A stretch of DNA of 64,000 bases from Bacteroidota bacterium (lineage in GTDB: Bacteria > Bacteroidota > Bacteroidia > Bacteroidales > Lentimicrobiaceae), in the NCBI GenBank assembly GCA_009773455.1, contig WSXU01000013.1, forward strand, positions 62,001-126,000. The letters are read 5' to 3'. Numbering within the stretch: the first letter of the stretch is position 1; each line of letters opens with the position of its first letter. The position numbers were made by a program, and so were the translations under genes. The notes under the pieces were generated by a model. That model was not told the DNA's origin. It searched no databases and saw only the letters and a program-made list of their open reading frames with translations. This document shows, piece by piece, positions 23,429 through 32,640 of this stretch.

Positions 23429-25405
23429 ATGTGTGGTATAGCAGGAATTTTCAATTTCTCGGCTACCGAAAATGCACCTTCTGAACAACAGCTGACTTCA
23501 ATGTTGTCGGCCATCCGTTACAGGGGGCCCGATGAAAGTGGCATTTATCTTGGAAACAGGATCGGGTTGGGTAATGTACGATTGAGCATCATCGGCCTGT
23601 CTTCGGGGCAGCAACCCATACATATCAGGGATAAAAGGTACTGGATAGTATACAACGGTGAGTTGTTCAACTACATCGAAATCCGCCGTGACCTTGAAAA
23701 ACTGGGAATTCAGTTTACGACACAAACAGATACTGAAGTGGTAGTGCAGGCTTATGCACAATGGGGTCCCGCTTGTTTGCAGCAATTTGTCGGTCAGTTT
23801 GCCATAGCCATCTGGGATAAGGAAAAGGAAGAACTTTTCATTGCACGCGACAGGGTTGGGATCAGACCTGTGTTTTATACCCGGAGCGGAAACCAATTCA
23901 TTTTCTGTTCCGAGATCAAGGGCATCTTCCAGATCCCAAAGGTCAGAAGGGTGGTCAATCAGAAAGCGCTATCTCAGATATTCACTTTCTGGACAACCAT
24001 CAGTCCTGACACCCCTTTTGAAGACATTTTTGAAGTTTCGCCCGGGCATTACATGCTGATCAATGAAAATGGCATACGGACCGGGCAATACTGGAGCCTG
24101 AAATATCCTGAAGCAAACGGCTATAGTGTAAAAAGCATTGACGAATCTGTGGAAGAGCTCAGGGAACTTTTCAGGGATTCTGTCAGGAAACGTCTGCGGG
24201 CTGATGTAGAAGTGGCTGCTTATCTTAGCGGAGGCATCGATTCAAGTGTTACCACGGCTTTCATCCACGAAGTTGAGCCGGGTGTACTTAACACCTTTTC
24301 GATCGGTTTCAAAGACAAGGCATTTGATGAAACAGCGTTCCAGCTGGAAGCTTCAAAATACTTCAACACCAACCATATGGCCTTCACCTGCAGTTCGGGT
24401 GAAATAGGAAAATACTTCTACGATACCATCAGGCATGCGGAATTTCCAATACTAAGGACAGCTCCGACACCTATGTATATGCTGTCGAAAAAAGTCAGGG
24501 AGCAGAACATTAAGGTAGTAATTACCGGTGAAGGCGCCGACGAGATGCTTTCGGGCTATAATATCTTCAAGGAGGCCAAAATCCGCAGGTTCTGGGCACG
24601 TAACCCACAATCTGATATCAGACCCTTGCTGCTTAAAAAGCTGTACCCCTACCTGCCCATGATGAAAGAGGCAAAAACCTCTGTGCTGAAGATGTTTTTT
24701 GGCTACAAACTTGGCGAAACGGACAATCCATATTACTCACACCTGCTTCGCTGGCATAATACTTCAAGAATACAGAATTATTTTGCTGACCCTGTCATTG
24801 CAGGGCTCAACGGTTATGAGCCCATTGATGAGGTCGGGAAATCTCTTGCTGAAAATTTCAGTAAATGGGGTGATCTTGCCAAATCACAATATCTTGAATC
24901 GACAATTTTCATGTCGGGATACCTGCTTTCGTCGCAGGGAGACCGGATGGCTATGGCCAATTCTGTCGAAGGACGATACCCCTTCCTTGACCACCGGGTG
25001 ATTGAATATGCAGCCACACTTCCGGAGAGTTATAAACTCAATTGCCTGAATGAAAAGTTCATTCTGAAGAAGATGATGAAGGGCAAAATACCTGAATCAA
25101 TCCTCAAAAGGCATAAACAGGCTTACCGCGCTCCCATCCATACCAGCTTTATCGGGCCTGAAGCTCCTGAATATGTGATGGAACTCCTGAAAGAATCAAC
25201 CATCAGATCTTTCGGCTATTTCGATCCGGGAAAAGTTGACAAGCTTGTGGAGAAAATCAGTCAGAACACACAGGTTACCGAAATGGAAAATATGGCGCTG
25301 GCAGGAATCATTTCCACACAGTTGATCCATCATTTCTTCATTCAGGATAACATCTTTGTTTCTCCTGCCGACAGACCTGCCAATCTCATCATCCTCAGGG
25401 ATTAG
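23429..25405 (+). CDS. Asparagine synthetase B-like glutamine amidotransferase
   Basis: This 658-residue protein has an N-terminal class II glutaminase domain with nucleophile C2 (MCGIAGIFN), RGPDESG and YNGELFNY, then a synthetase domain with SGGIDSS (267-273) and GEGADEMLSGY. All key residues are present. It is longer than classical AsnB and resembles the AsnB/AsnO-like proteins of polysaccharide and natural-product clusters. In this setting it may amidate a carboxylate on the carrier protein or on a glycan. Simple asparagine synthesis cannot be excluded. It is the last gene of the ACP run. Confidence 0.85.
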   Translation: MCGIAGIFNFSATENAPSEQQLTSMLSAIRYRGPDESGIYLGNRIGLGNVRLSIIGLSSGQQPIHIRDKRYWIVYNGELFNYIEIRRDLEKLGIQFTTQTDTEVVVQAYAQWGPACLQQFVGQFAIAIWDKEKEELFIARDRVGIRPVFYTRSGNQFIFCSEIKGIFQIPKVRRVVNQKALSQIFTFWTTISPDTPFEDIFEVSPGHYMLINENGIRTGQYWSLKYPEANGYSVKSIDESVEELRELFRDSVRKRLRADVEVAAYLSGGIDSSVTTAFIHEVEPGVLNTFSIGFKDKAFDETAFQLEASKYFNTNHMAFTCSSGEIGKYFYDTIRHAEFPILRTAPTPMYMLSKKVREQNIKVVITGEGADEMLSGYNIFKEAKIRRFWARNPQSDIRPLLLKKLYPYLPMMKEAKTSVLKMFFGYKLGETDNPYYSHLLRWHNTSRIQNYFADPVIAGLNGYEPIDEVGKSLAENFSKWGDLAKSQYLESTIFMSGYLLSSQGDRMAMANSVEGRYPFLDHRVIEYAATLPESYKLNCLNEKFILKKMMKGKIPESILKRHKQAYRAPIHTSFIGPEAPEYVMELLKESTIRSFGYFDPGKVDKLVEKISQNTQVTEMENMALAGIISTQLIHHFFIQDNIFVSPADRPANLIILRD

Positions 25406-25445
25406 TACAACTTTTCTTCCTTTTGTTCATCTACTGAGCACCCGG

Positions 25446-25476
25446 TTTGGGTGATTACGGGTATTTTGTACCTTTG
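25446..25476 (+). promoter_or_regulatory. Consensus Bacteroidota promoter of fabD
   Basis: TTTG (25446-25449 region), a 19-nt spacer, then TACCTTTG (25469-25476) is a full match to TTTG-N19-TAnnTTTG. It sits 27 nt before the start at 25504. Confidence 0.8.
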
Positions 25477-25503
25477 CACCGCATTAATCAAAAACAACCA
25501 GGC

Positions 25504-26379
25504 ATGAAAGCATATGTATTTCCCGGACAGGGCGCCCAGTTCGTGGGTATGGGCAAAGACCTTTATGATGGCAACTCCATGGCAAAAGAGATGTTTGAAA
25601 AAGCCAATGAAATCCTCGGCTTCAGGATAACAGACCTGATGTTTGCAGGTACCGATGAAGATCTGCGTCAGACCAGGGTTACCCAGCCTGCTATTTTCCT
25701 TCACTCCGTGATTCTGGCCAAAACCCTGGGAGGTGAATTCAAACCCGAAATGACAGCCGGGCATTCACTCGGCGAATTTTCAGCTTTGGTGGCTGCAGGG
25801 GCACTTTCTTTTGAGGATGGCCTGAAGCTGGTGTATGCCCGTGCCATGGCCATGCAGAAAGCCTGTGAAGCTGAACCTTCGACCATGGCTGCCATTCTTG
25901 GTCTTGAAGATTCAAAGGTCGAAGAAGTCCTTGCAGGAATTGAAGAAGTTGTGGTACCTGCCAATTACAACAGTCCGGGCCAGCTCGTCATCAGCGGGTC
26001 AATGAGAGGAATAGAAGTAGCCTGCGAACTGCTGAAAGCTGCCGGGGCAAAACGTGCACTGCCATTAAAAGTTGGTGGAGCATTTCATTCACCGTTGATG
26101 GAACCGGCACGGGTTGAACTTGCAGCTGCCATCAATGCCACCACTTTCAGCAAACCGGTATGTCCGGTATACCAGAATGTTTCAGGAAAGCCGGTAACCG
26201 AACCGGCCCAGATCCGCGAAAACCTTGTGGCACAACTAACCGCCCCTGTCCGCTGGACACAAAGCGTTCAGAATATGGTTGCCGATGGTGGAAAGATGTT
26301 TATCGAAGTCGGTCCCGGCACTGTTTTACAGGGACTGGTGAAAAAGATTGCCCCCGAGGTCGAGGCAGCAAGTGCCTGA
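25504..26379 (+). CDS. fabD: Malonyl-CoA:ACP transacylase
   Basis: FabD loads malonyl groups on acyl carrier protein for fatty acid synthesis. The protein (291 residues from the ATG at 25504) starts KAYVFPGQGAQFVGMG, has the nucleophile S88 in AGHSLGEFSAL and the later VGGAFHSPLM with the catalytic His. The frame is open upstream to 25447, but the promoter lies inside that stretch, which fixes the start at 25504. It follows the carrier-protein cluster but has its own strong promoter and looks like the housekeeping gene. Confidence 0.95.
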   Translation: MKAYVFPGQGAQFVGMGKDLYDGNSMAKEMFEKANEILGFRITDLMFAGTDEDLRQTRVTQPAIFLHSVILAKTLGGEFKPEMTAGHSLGEFSALVAAGALSFEDGLKLVYARAMAMQKACEAEPSTMAAILGLEDSKVEEVLAGIEEVVVPANYNSPGQLVISGSMRGIEVACELLKAAGAKRALPLKVGGAFHSPLMEPARVELAAAINATTFSKPVCPVYQNVSGKPVTEPAQIRENLVAQLTAPVRWTQSVQNMVADGGKMFIEVGPGTVLQGLVKKIAPEVEAASA

Positions 26380-26402
26380 AACCAAAAAGCAAGATGAATC
26401 AC

Positions 26403-26428
26403 AAAGCCGGTTTTCCGGCTTTTTTTTA
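26403..26428 (+). terminator. Intrinsic terminator of fabD
   Basis: AAAGCCGG, a TTTT loop, then CCGGCTTT followed by a T run. It lies 25 nt after the fabD stop, and the end of the convergent TOBE gene at 26426 falls in its T tract. Confidence 0.9.
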
Positions 26429-26635
26429 TTCTTTCCCGATCATCACTTCGGTCGACTTAATGATGGCCACCACTTCATCACCGGGTTTCAGACCGAGTTC
26501 TTCCACACTGTCCATAGTGATCACCGAACTCAGGTGGTTACCTCCTCCGATGTCGATGGTCACTTTTGCGGTGACCACTCCCGGTTTTATTTCCGTAATG
26601 GTACCTTTGATCTGATTGCGTGCGCTGATTTTCAT
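26426..26635 (-). CDS. Small TOBE-domain (Mop-like) protein
   Basis: A 69-residue protein starting MKISARNQIKGTITEI, made of a single TOBE/Mop domain (ending VIKSTEVMIGKE-like strand). Such free-standing domains bind molybdate or tungstate in the cytoplasm. The frame is open 24 codons further up, but the family start is the ATG at 26635. No mod transporter genes are nearby. Confidence 0.85.
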   Translation of the reverse strand: MKISARNQIKGTITEIKPGVVTAKVTIDIGGGNHLSSVITMDSVEELGLKPGDEVVAIIKSTEVMIGKE

Positions 26636-26743
26636 AAGCCCTGGATTATACCCAATAAACACAAATTCACGACTCTTGTTGGGAACAGGATAATTTTTGT
26701 GTACCATTCCTCAATCCGACCGGGTGAATGCATCATGGTTCTG

Positions 26744-28714
26744 CTACAACCGTGAAATTACAATTTTATCGTTCAAAGCATTGATGATGGTGTCATGATA
26801 TGTCTTCAGTGTTTTGTAAAGAGTTGCCGGGTAGATCACCTTCTTTATAACATAATGAGCTTTTGCCGTTATTAAACTACCTTCGGTTGAGCAAGTATAG
26901 GAAATAGAAATATTCTCATTCTCGACCTTTATTTCCGGTGGCATATATTTAACTGAAAATCCTTCCGGAATGCTTATTTTACTTTCGAAAGACTTTTTAT
27001 ACGGGTAAATAAAATCAACCGGAATTGTTCTGACAATGTTTTTGATGGGATTCTCAGAAATTGGCTCGTTTAGGAAAGGAGAAATGAAAATTTTGTTTCC
27101 TGAATAGTTGTTTTCTACAGATGCAGCAAAACTAACTATATATGGGCCGGAATAGCTCTTATAATTATTGCATCTCAGATCGCTTTCATTAAGTATATAG
27201 TTTTTCGATCTCAGATCACGGAGAATCACTTTAAAATCATCGCCGTACTTACCCTTCAGGTTCCTGGCTTCATAGCCATCTGCATTAATTACCACAACTG
27301 ACTTCGATTCCAGTCCATCAGCAGAAACTTCAATGTTGAACATGGTCCGGAATTCCGAGATTTCATTTTGAGATAAATCCAGCCAGGTCACCTCGTCCTC
27401 CTTCACAACCAAACCTTTGTCATTAATACACCTTGACGGTAACTTGTTAGATGCCAGCAGAGGATCAGTCCCGTCAACCATGTATATTTTCCCTTTTGAT
27501 CTGATGCCAATGACGCTATAATTGAAAAAATGGCTGAAGGGATAATCATATCTGATCTTACCATTCTCCCGTGTACTCATGACCACAGGGAATGCCTCCA
27601 GTCCGGCAGCTCTGAGCAATCCTACTCCTAGCAAATTCAAGTCACCCGAGGTCCCGCTCTTGTGTTTGATCAGATCCTGAACTGATCCTGAAGCATACCT
27701 GCTTGTGATCCCATTCCATTGATACTTTTCCTTAATGGTAGCAATAACTGCATTGATTTTTCCCATATCATCCATCAAAGCGAGCGAATCGAGATTAATT
27801 ATTTTCTTTGCCTGTGATTCCGCACGTTTTACAAATTTACCGAAAGACTCATCTGTAAGAAGTTCCTTTATCAGCTTAGGCCAGGTTGTCAGAATTTCAA
27901 CAGATCCACCATAAAGGATTGTGTATTTCGAAAGCTGAAAATCAATCTTGGATATGTAGTCCTCCTCTGAGGCTATGAAATCAACTTCCCTGAATGCCGG
28001 CACGTTTTTTAAGGTAAACTGATACACCATATCCCGGAATTTGGTTTGTTGTATTTGCCTTTCAAGCCCGGAGGAGATGAATTCTTTCTTTTGGACAGAA
28101 CTGACATTACCCTGAAGGAGGTACATATATTCATAAAAAGGTATCATTCTTGCTTCAAAGCTGCTGAATAATGTAGGAATATTGGTCTGAAATTTCCAGT
28201 CTCTGAAATTCAAAAGGTAGTTAGAACGTATGGTATAATGATATTCTATGATAGTTCCGGGTTTAACATCAGGTATGGCTATTCGGTAATTCATCCAGTA
28301 TTTATTTTCCCTGGCCTCATATTGATTGGATTTCCCAAGAGCTGTTTGAATCAGTTCTCCATCCTTCATGTTCCATGAGTTGGCTTCCAGTTCAATTATT
28401 ATTTCTTCAATGTCGTTATAACGATAAAGTGGAATTTCGATATTGGCATTGTCAACACCGGATTCTTTAAGAATTTTTATTCTTGCTTTTTTTTCATATA
28501 TCAGTTCAAAACCCTTTTCGGTCAGGTCGAACCATGCCTTCCCTATATCAAAAAATACAACTGCATCGGCATCCTTGTCGAATTCGCAGGATTTGTACAG
28601 GATTTCCTCCGACGAAATTTTACCAAAATGGTATAAATCTTCCTGGGCAAATAAAGAAATGTTTATTTGGATCAGAGAGGTGAATAGTAATAAATAAATG
28701 AGTTTCAAATTCAT
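26744..28714 (-). CDS. DUF3857/transglutaminase-like secreted protein with Cys-to-Ser change
   Basis: This 656-residue protein has a signal peptide (ends ISLFAQ), an N-terminal DUF3857 beta domain (to about residue 250), a transglutaminase-like core and a C-terminal beta-rich domain. In the core the usual GxCxD-type nucleophile segment reads SGTSGDLN (codon TCG), so the catalytic Cys is Ser; the His (FSHFFNY) and Asp (VDGTDP) positions are kept. It is therefore probably not a transglutaminase or protease. Loss of this Cys is, as far as I recall, frequent in this Bacteroidota subgroup. It is directly downstream of a related gene (6 bp). Confidence 0.8.
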   Translation of the reverse strand: MNLKLIYLLLFTSLIQINISLFAQEDLYHFGKISSEEILYKSCEFDKDADAVVFFDIGKAWFDLTEKGFELIYEKKARIKILKESGVDNANIEIPLYRYNDIEEIIIELEANSWNMKDGELIQTALGKSNQYEARENKYWMNYRIAIPDVKPGTIIEYHYTIRSNYLLNFRDWKFQTNIPTLFSSFEARMIPFYEYMYLLQGNVSSVQKKEFISSGLERQIQQTKFRDMVYQFTLKNVPAFREVDFIASEEDYISKIDFQLSKYTILYGGSVEILTTWPKLIKELLTDESFGKFVKRAESQAKKIINLDSLALMDDMGKINAVIATIKEKYQWNGITSRYASGSVQDLIKHKSGTSGDLNLLGVGLLRAAGLEAFPVVMSTRENGKIRYDYPFSHFFNYSVIGIRSKGKIYMVDGTDPLLASNKLPSRCINDKGLVVKEDEVTWLDLSQNEISEFRTMFNIEVSADGLESKSVVVINADGYEARNLKGKYGDDFKVILRDLRSKNYILNESDLRCNNYKSYSGPYIVSFAASVENNYSGNKIFISPFLNEPISENPIKNIVRTIPVDFIYPYKKSFESKISIPEGFSVKYMPPEIKVENENISISYTCSTEGSLITAKAHYVIKKVIYPATLYKTLKTYHDTIINALNDKIVISRL

Positions 28715-28720
28715 AGTAAT

Positions 28721-30595
28721 CTAAATTTTGGAAAATGATATAAAGCCTGAAGCTTCAATTTTACGTATTTGCTTTATAAAAGAATAAAAAGCGGTATAGT
28801 TCTCCACCGGTATTTTTCCCGGATTCAGAGTAAAATTCCTTTTAAAAAGAATTCCCTTTTCGAAATATGAGTATTTAAAATCATAATTACCATATTCCGA
28901 TATGATTTCTTCACCAGCCGGCAGTTCCATGATTCTATACCCGGGTGGGATATTGAGCAGGATAGAATCAGAAACACAAGTCGGGTAAGGTATACCAAGA
29001 CTTGTAACTCTTGTATCCGGTGATTCAAAATTTGGCAGATCAACGGGGATGAGTTTACATACCAGTTCATTCCCGAATAATTTCAGCATGCTGTTTGAAG
29101 TTCCGGTGTATTTAAGTCTCATTCTCTGATTGTGCCTTCCATATGGTAAAAGATTGATACTGTCCACCGAAAAGGAGGAAACCCTGACAATTTCCCCGAT
29201 GATATCCAGTTGCTCAACACCATCCAGCATTGAAGTGACAGTTCTGAGATTTTCGGCAAGTTCACCACTGGCCTCAATTTCCAACTCAACCAAAGCAGGC
29301 AAATTGGCTAACAATCTTATGGTTCCTTTTCTGTCAAGAGCAACCTGATCTGTTGTCAGGGCAGGGATTTTGACTATCGAACCACCTCTCTCCCCAATAA
29401 CCAGTGCATGCCTACCCTGGATAAAAGTACCAGTATAACCAAATGGATTATCAGAGGTGCAATCAAGCCATACCGAATCATTTTTAGCGGGCACCAGAAC
29501 AATGGCATGGTTAAACTGATTGGAAACAAAGGATGTATTTATATCTTCCTCGTCATTTCCTGCTTTCAGAAGAACATAATCTGAATGGATGCCAGCTTCC
29601 GTCAGAAGTGCCATCAAGTAAACTGAAAGTGCTTTGCAATCACCATATGCATTTGTCGAAACATATGTCGCCGGGTATGGCTTCAACCCTCCTGTTTTTA
29701 AGGTGACATTTACATACCTTGTCCTGTCCTGTACGTAATTGTAGATTTTTCTGACGAGGTCTAACTCCGCAAGACCCTCACCTTTAAGTACTCTGATATA
29801 CTCCTTTTCGTTCTTAGGCAGTACATTCAACCCTTTGTTGAGGTGATAAATCCACAATCCGAATTCCTTCCAGGAGTAAGCCAGGCCATCAGTCTCAAAG
29901 TGAAACCGGAGTGGCATAATTCTGACAAACGGGAAGTGCTCAGTCCCACTGGCCTGAAAAACCTCTTCATCATAATAGTCTGAAAATTCACACTCATATT
30001 CACGTAAAAGAAAGTCCTTGTTTTTCCGGTAGGTAGTACTAAGCAATCCAGCGGAATCAATTCTGACAGGAAAAAATTCGGATGAAATAAAAGTGAGGGT
30101 AGCCCTTCGGGTCGGAATTTCAGTCATGAGTACAGGAGTCCAGTCACAAATGTTCACGAAAGCACTACTCTCGATGGTGTATGTCCACTTAATTCTGTAA
30201 GGATATACTGAATTCCGTAAAGTAAATATCTTGACGAACTGGTCCTCATAAAGGGAATAATCATCAATATTATGCTGGCTGGTGATTTCATTTCGTGATA
30301 ATTTACGTACAAGAGAACCATCTGCATTATGAAGAGAAGCATCGAGAGAAACAAGTTTATCAATTCCGGAATAAGGTATCCTGATTTTACACAGGAAGTC
30401 GGCCGACCTGTCATTAATCAAGAGGTCAAAGACACTTTTAGTCACCATTTTCCCATTGTTTACCGATATTTCAGTGGAAGTAAAAATCAATTCGGCACTG
30501 CTCGGCTTCGCTTTTGCATTCAGGTTTTGAATTAATAACATTAATAAAAATGAGAACCAGAAAACCCTGGTTCCTGAGCTAACCTGATCTTTCAT
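28721..30595 (-). CDS. DUF3857/transglutaminase-like secreted protein with intact triad
   Basis: Read from the ATG at 30595 this is a 624-residue protein with a signal peptide (about 1-29, ending NLNAKA), a DUF3857 domain and a transglutaminase-like core. Here the triad looks intact: Cys in NAYGDCKALSVYL, His in SNQFNHAIVL and Asp in VWLDCTSD. The frame is open further up to 30754, but that part is AT-rich and a possible promoter (TAGTTTTG, minus, 30739-30746) lies in it. It forms an operon with the Cys-lacking paralog. Substrate unknown; surface or periplasmic location is expected. Confidence 0.8.
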   Translation of the reverse strand: MKDQVSSGTRVFWFSFLLMLLIQNLNAKAKPSSAELIFTSTEISVNNGKMVTKSVFDLLINDRSADFLCKIRIPYSGIDKLVSLDASLHNADGSLVRKLSRNEITSQHNIDDYSLYEDQFVKIFTLRNSVYPYRIKWTYTIESSAFVNICDWTPVLMTEIPTRRATLTFISSEFFPVRIDSAGLLSTTYRKNKDFLLREYECEFSDYYDEEVFQASGTEHFPFVRIMPLRFHFETDGLAYSWKEFGLWIYHLNKGLNVLPKNEKEYIRVLKGEGLAELDLVRKIYNYVQDRTRYVNVTLKTGGLKPYPATYVSTNAYGDCKALSVYLMALLTEAGIHSDYVLLKAGNDEEDINTSFVSNQFNHAIVLVPAKNDSVWLDCTSDNPFGYTGTFIQGRHALVIGERGGSIVKIPALTTDQVALDRKGTIRLLANLPALVELEIEASGELAENLRTVTSMLDGVEQLDIIGEIVRVSSFSVDSINLLPYGRHNQRMRLKYTGTSNSMLKLFGNELVCKLIPVDLPNFESPDTRVTSLGIPYPTCVSDSILLNIPPGYRIMELPAGEEIISEYGNYDFKYSYFEKGILFKRNFTLNPGKIPVENYTAFYSFIKQIRKIEASGFISFSKI

Positions 30596-30856
30596 TATTA
30601 TATATATATATCTGTTGGTAATAAATGATTCTGAAAATAAATCCGTAAACCTCAAAAAATACATAAATAAATATAATATCCAGCCATTCAATTTGTAAAA
30701 GGAGATGAAAGCAATGATCGAGAATACAACAATTTGTGCCAAAACTAATAACAATAATCTTCTTTAACAATCAAATTACAGAATTTTCAAATAATAAATA
30801 ATCCAAATCCTGTTTGAATCATTGTTTTTGTAAATTTATTGCAGCAAGACCGTTTT

Positions 30857-32416
30857 ATGTCTTTACCAGGAAACATAGATTATATCATCATCGGCTCCGG
30901 ATTTGGCGGGAGTGTGGCTGCGCTGCGCCTGGCCGAGAAAGGATATAAGGTTGCGGTTCTTGAACAGGGGAAGAGATTTTCAACAGAAGATTTCCCTGAA
31001 TCAGACTGGAACCTGAAAAAATTCCTCTGGGCTCCGGTTCTCGGATGGCATGGTATTCTCAGATGCCACTTTTTTAAGGAGGTCTTCGTACTTACCGGCA
31101 CAGGAGTCGGGGGTGGCAGCCTGGTCTATGCCAACACACTGATGAAGCCCGGTGATGATTTCTTCGGTAATCCGGCCTGGCAAACCGGCATCAACTGGAA
31201 GGGACAACTGGAAGATCATTATGAAACCGCCCGGAAAATGCTCGGTGCAAACCGGTTTCCTGTTCCTGACAATGCCGAAGATCTGGTATTGAAAGAAATT
31301 GCCGTTGAAATGGACAGGGAGGAATCATTCAGCCTGGTTGATACCGCCGTGTATTATGGCGATCGTGAGAAAGAAACCGATCCCTATTTTGGTGGTGCAG
31401 GCCCCCTCAGGAAGGGCTGCTCCGGCTGTGCAGGTTGCATGACCGGGTGCCGTGAAAACGCCAAGAACACCCTGGATAAGAATTACCTCTGGTTCGCCGA
31501 AAAGCTTGGAGTACAGATATTTCCTGAAACCAAAGCTTACAAAATTGAAAACACGGAAGGAAAATACAGGGTTTCCACGAAAAAATCAGGCCGAAAAGGG
31601 GTTAGCGGTCTTTTTGAAGCCCGTGGTCTCATCGTAAGTGCGGGTACAACGGGGACCCTGGAATTGTTGTTAAAACAAAAATACAGGTACAAGTCCCTGA
31701 CGAACCTTTCCGATTCAATAGGCAACAATGTCCGAACCAATTCCCAGAGCATCAGCGGGTTGGTTGAAGCCAACCGGAAACTGAACAACGGGGTAGCCAT
31801 CACTTCAATTTTCAGTCCTGAACCCGGCACCCACATCGAAATGGTAAAATTCAATGACCGGAGCGGAGCCATTACCCACATCGGTGGTTTCAGTGCCGAT
31901 CATCCAAGCCCCGGTAAAAGGGCTGGCCATGTGATAACCAGCTCATTGCGTCACCCGTTTAAATTACTTAAACTGCTTTTCTCCTTCAGATGGGGGAAAC
32001 GGAGTATTGTGATGCTTGTAATGCAGACGCACGACAGTGCAATGAGGATGGAGTTGAAAAGAGGATTGTCCGGCACCAGGCTCCGGTTTGACCGGAATAG
32101 CGGGAAAGTACCGGCATTCATCCCAACCGGTCAGAAAGTGCTTCACAAATACGCCCAAAAGGTGAATGGGACTCCTCTCAACAGTTTGACTGAGTCACTT
32201 TTTAATATGTCGACCACCGCGCACATCATCGGTGGATGTCCGATGGGTAAAAATGGTTCAGAAGGTACGGTTGATGCTGATTTCAGGGTTCATGGATATG
32301 AAAACATGTATATTCTTGACAGTTCCATCATTCCCTGTAACCCGGGGGTAAATCCGAGTTTGACAATCCTGGCGCTGAGTGAATATGCGATGGGGAAAAT
32401 AAATCCGAAAGCTTAA
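30857..32416 (+). CDS. GMC-type FAD oxidoreductase with a Cys cluster
   Basis: This 519-residue flavoprotein starts with a Rossmann FAD motif (YIIIGSGFGGSVAALRLAEKG) and ends with the GMC signature (GGCPMG and, near the C-terminus, NPSLTILALSEYAM). In the middle, CSGCAGCMTGCRENAKNT holds four closely spaced Cys residues, seen in the cholesterol-oxidase/long-chain-alcohol-oxidase branch. It oxidises an alcohol or similar substrate that I cannot name. The frame also allows a TTG start at 30839; the ATG at 30857 is better placed before SLPGNIDYIIIG. Confidence 0.85.
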   Translation: MSLPGNIDYIIIGSGFGGSVAALRLAEKGYKVAVLEQGKRFSTEDFPESDWNLKKFLWAPVLGWHGILRCHFFKEVFVLTGTGVGGGSLVYANTLMKPGDDFFGNPAWQTGINWKGQLEDHYETARKMLGANRFPVPDNAEDLVLKEIAVEMDREESFSLVDTAVYYGDREKETDPYFGGAGPLRKGCSGCAGCMTGCRENAKNTLDKNYLWFAEKLGVQIFPETKAYKIENTEGKYRVSTKKSGRKGVSGLFEARGLIVSAGTTGTLELLLKQKYRYKSLTNLSDSIGNNVRTNSQSISGLVEANRKLNNGVAITSIFSPEPGTHIEMVKFNDRSGAITHIGGFSADHPSPGKRAGHVITSSLRHPFKLLKLLFSFRWGKRSIVMLVMQTHDSAMRMELKRGLSGTRLRFDRNSGKVPAFIPTGQKVLHKYAQKVNGTPLNSLTESLFNMSTTAHIIGGCPMGKNGSEGTVDADFRVHGYENMYILDSSIIPCNPGVNPSLTILALSEYAMGKINPKA

Positions 32417-32457
32417 ACCGGGCTGATCGCCAATATACGCGACTGGCTTACTTTTAC

Positions 32458-32489
32458 AGTGTTTCTCAATTGGGGTTAAGAAAAACACT
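32458..32489 (+). terminator. Candidate terminator after the GMC gene
   Basis: AGTGTTT (32458-32464) pairs with AAACACT (32483-32489), with partial pairing of the inner bases around a G-rich loop, followed by a T-containing stretch. Located about 40 nt after the stop. Confidence 0.4.
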
Positions 32490-32504
32490 TCTTCACTACT
32501 ATAA

Positions 32505-32588
32505 ATCCGGCGCCTGAGTTCCGGATTTTTTGCAGAAATACGAAGTGCCCTGATGGCGTACCGGAGGCTCTGGTAATGGTGGCTTCGA
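32505..32588. repeat. Solo copy of the palindromic repeat
   Basis: CCGGCGCCTGAGTTCCGG, a T-rich centre with GCAGAAATA, GTGCCCTGATGGCG, then CCGGAGGCTCTGGTAATGGTGGCTT. The same blocks, in the same order, recur in the tandem array at 33243-33786 (GGYGCCTGAG, GAAATA, ACCCTG, GGCG, TAATGGTGGCTT). Confidence 0.75.
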
Positions 32589-32591
32589 TAC

Positions 32592-32640
32592 GTTTTGCTT
32601 CAATGCCTCAGGGGTATTTTCATGAATTTTGAAGCAAAAC
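32592..32640. repeat. Perfect 12-bp inverted repeat
   Basis: GTTTTGCTTCAA (32592-32603) is perfectly inverted as TTGAAGCAAAAC (32629-32640), with a 25-nt loop that contains CCTCAGGGG. It directly follows the solo palindromic repeat and could be part of the same element. Confidence 0.75.

Noticed and set aside
25504-26379. fabD as part of the acylation cluster
   Set aside because: It has a consensus promoter and its own terminator and looks like the housekeeping enzyme; adjacency is probably accidental.
30598-30612. TA dinucleotide run upstream of the DUF3857 gene
   Set aside because: Short microsatellite in AT-rich intergenic DNA; no further structure around it.
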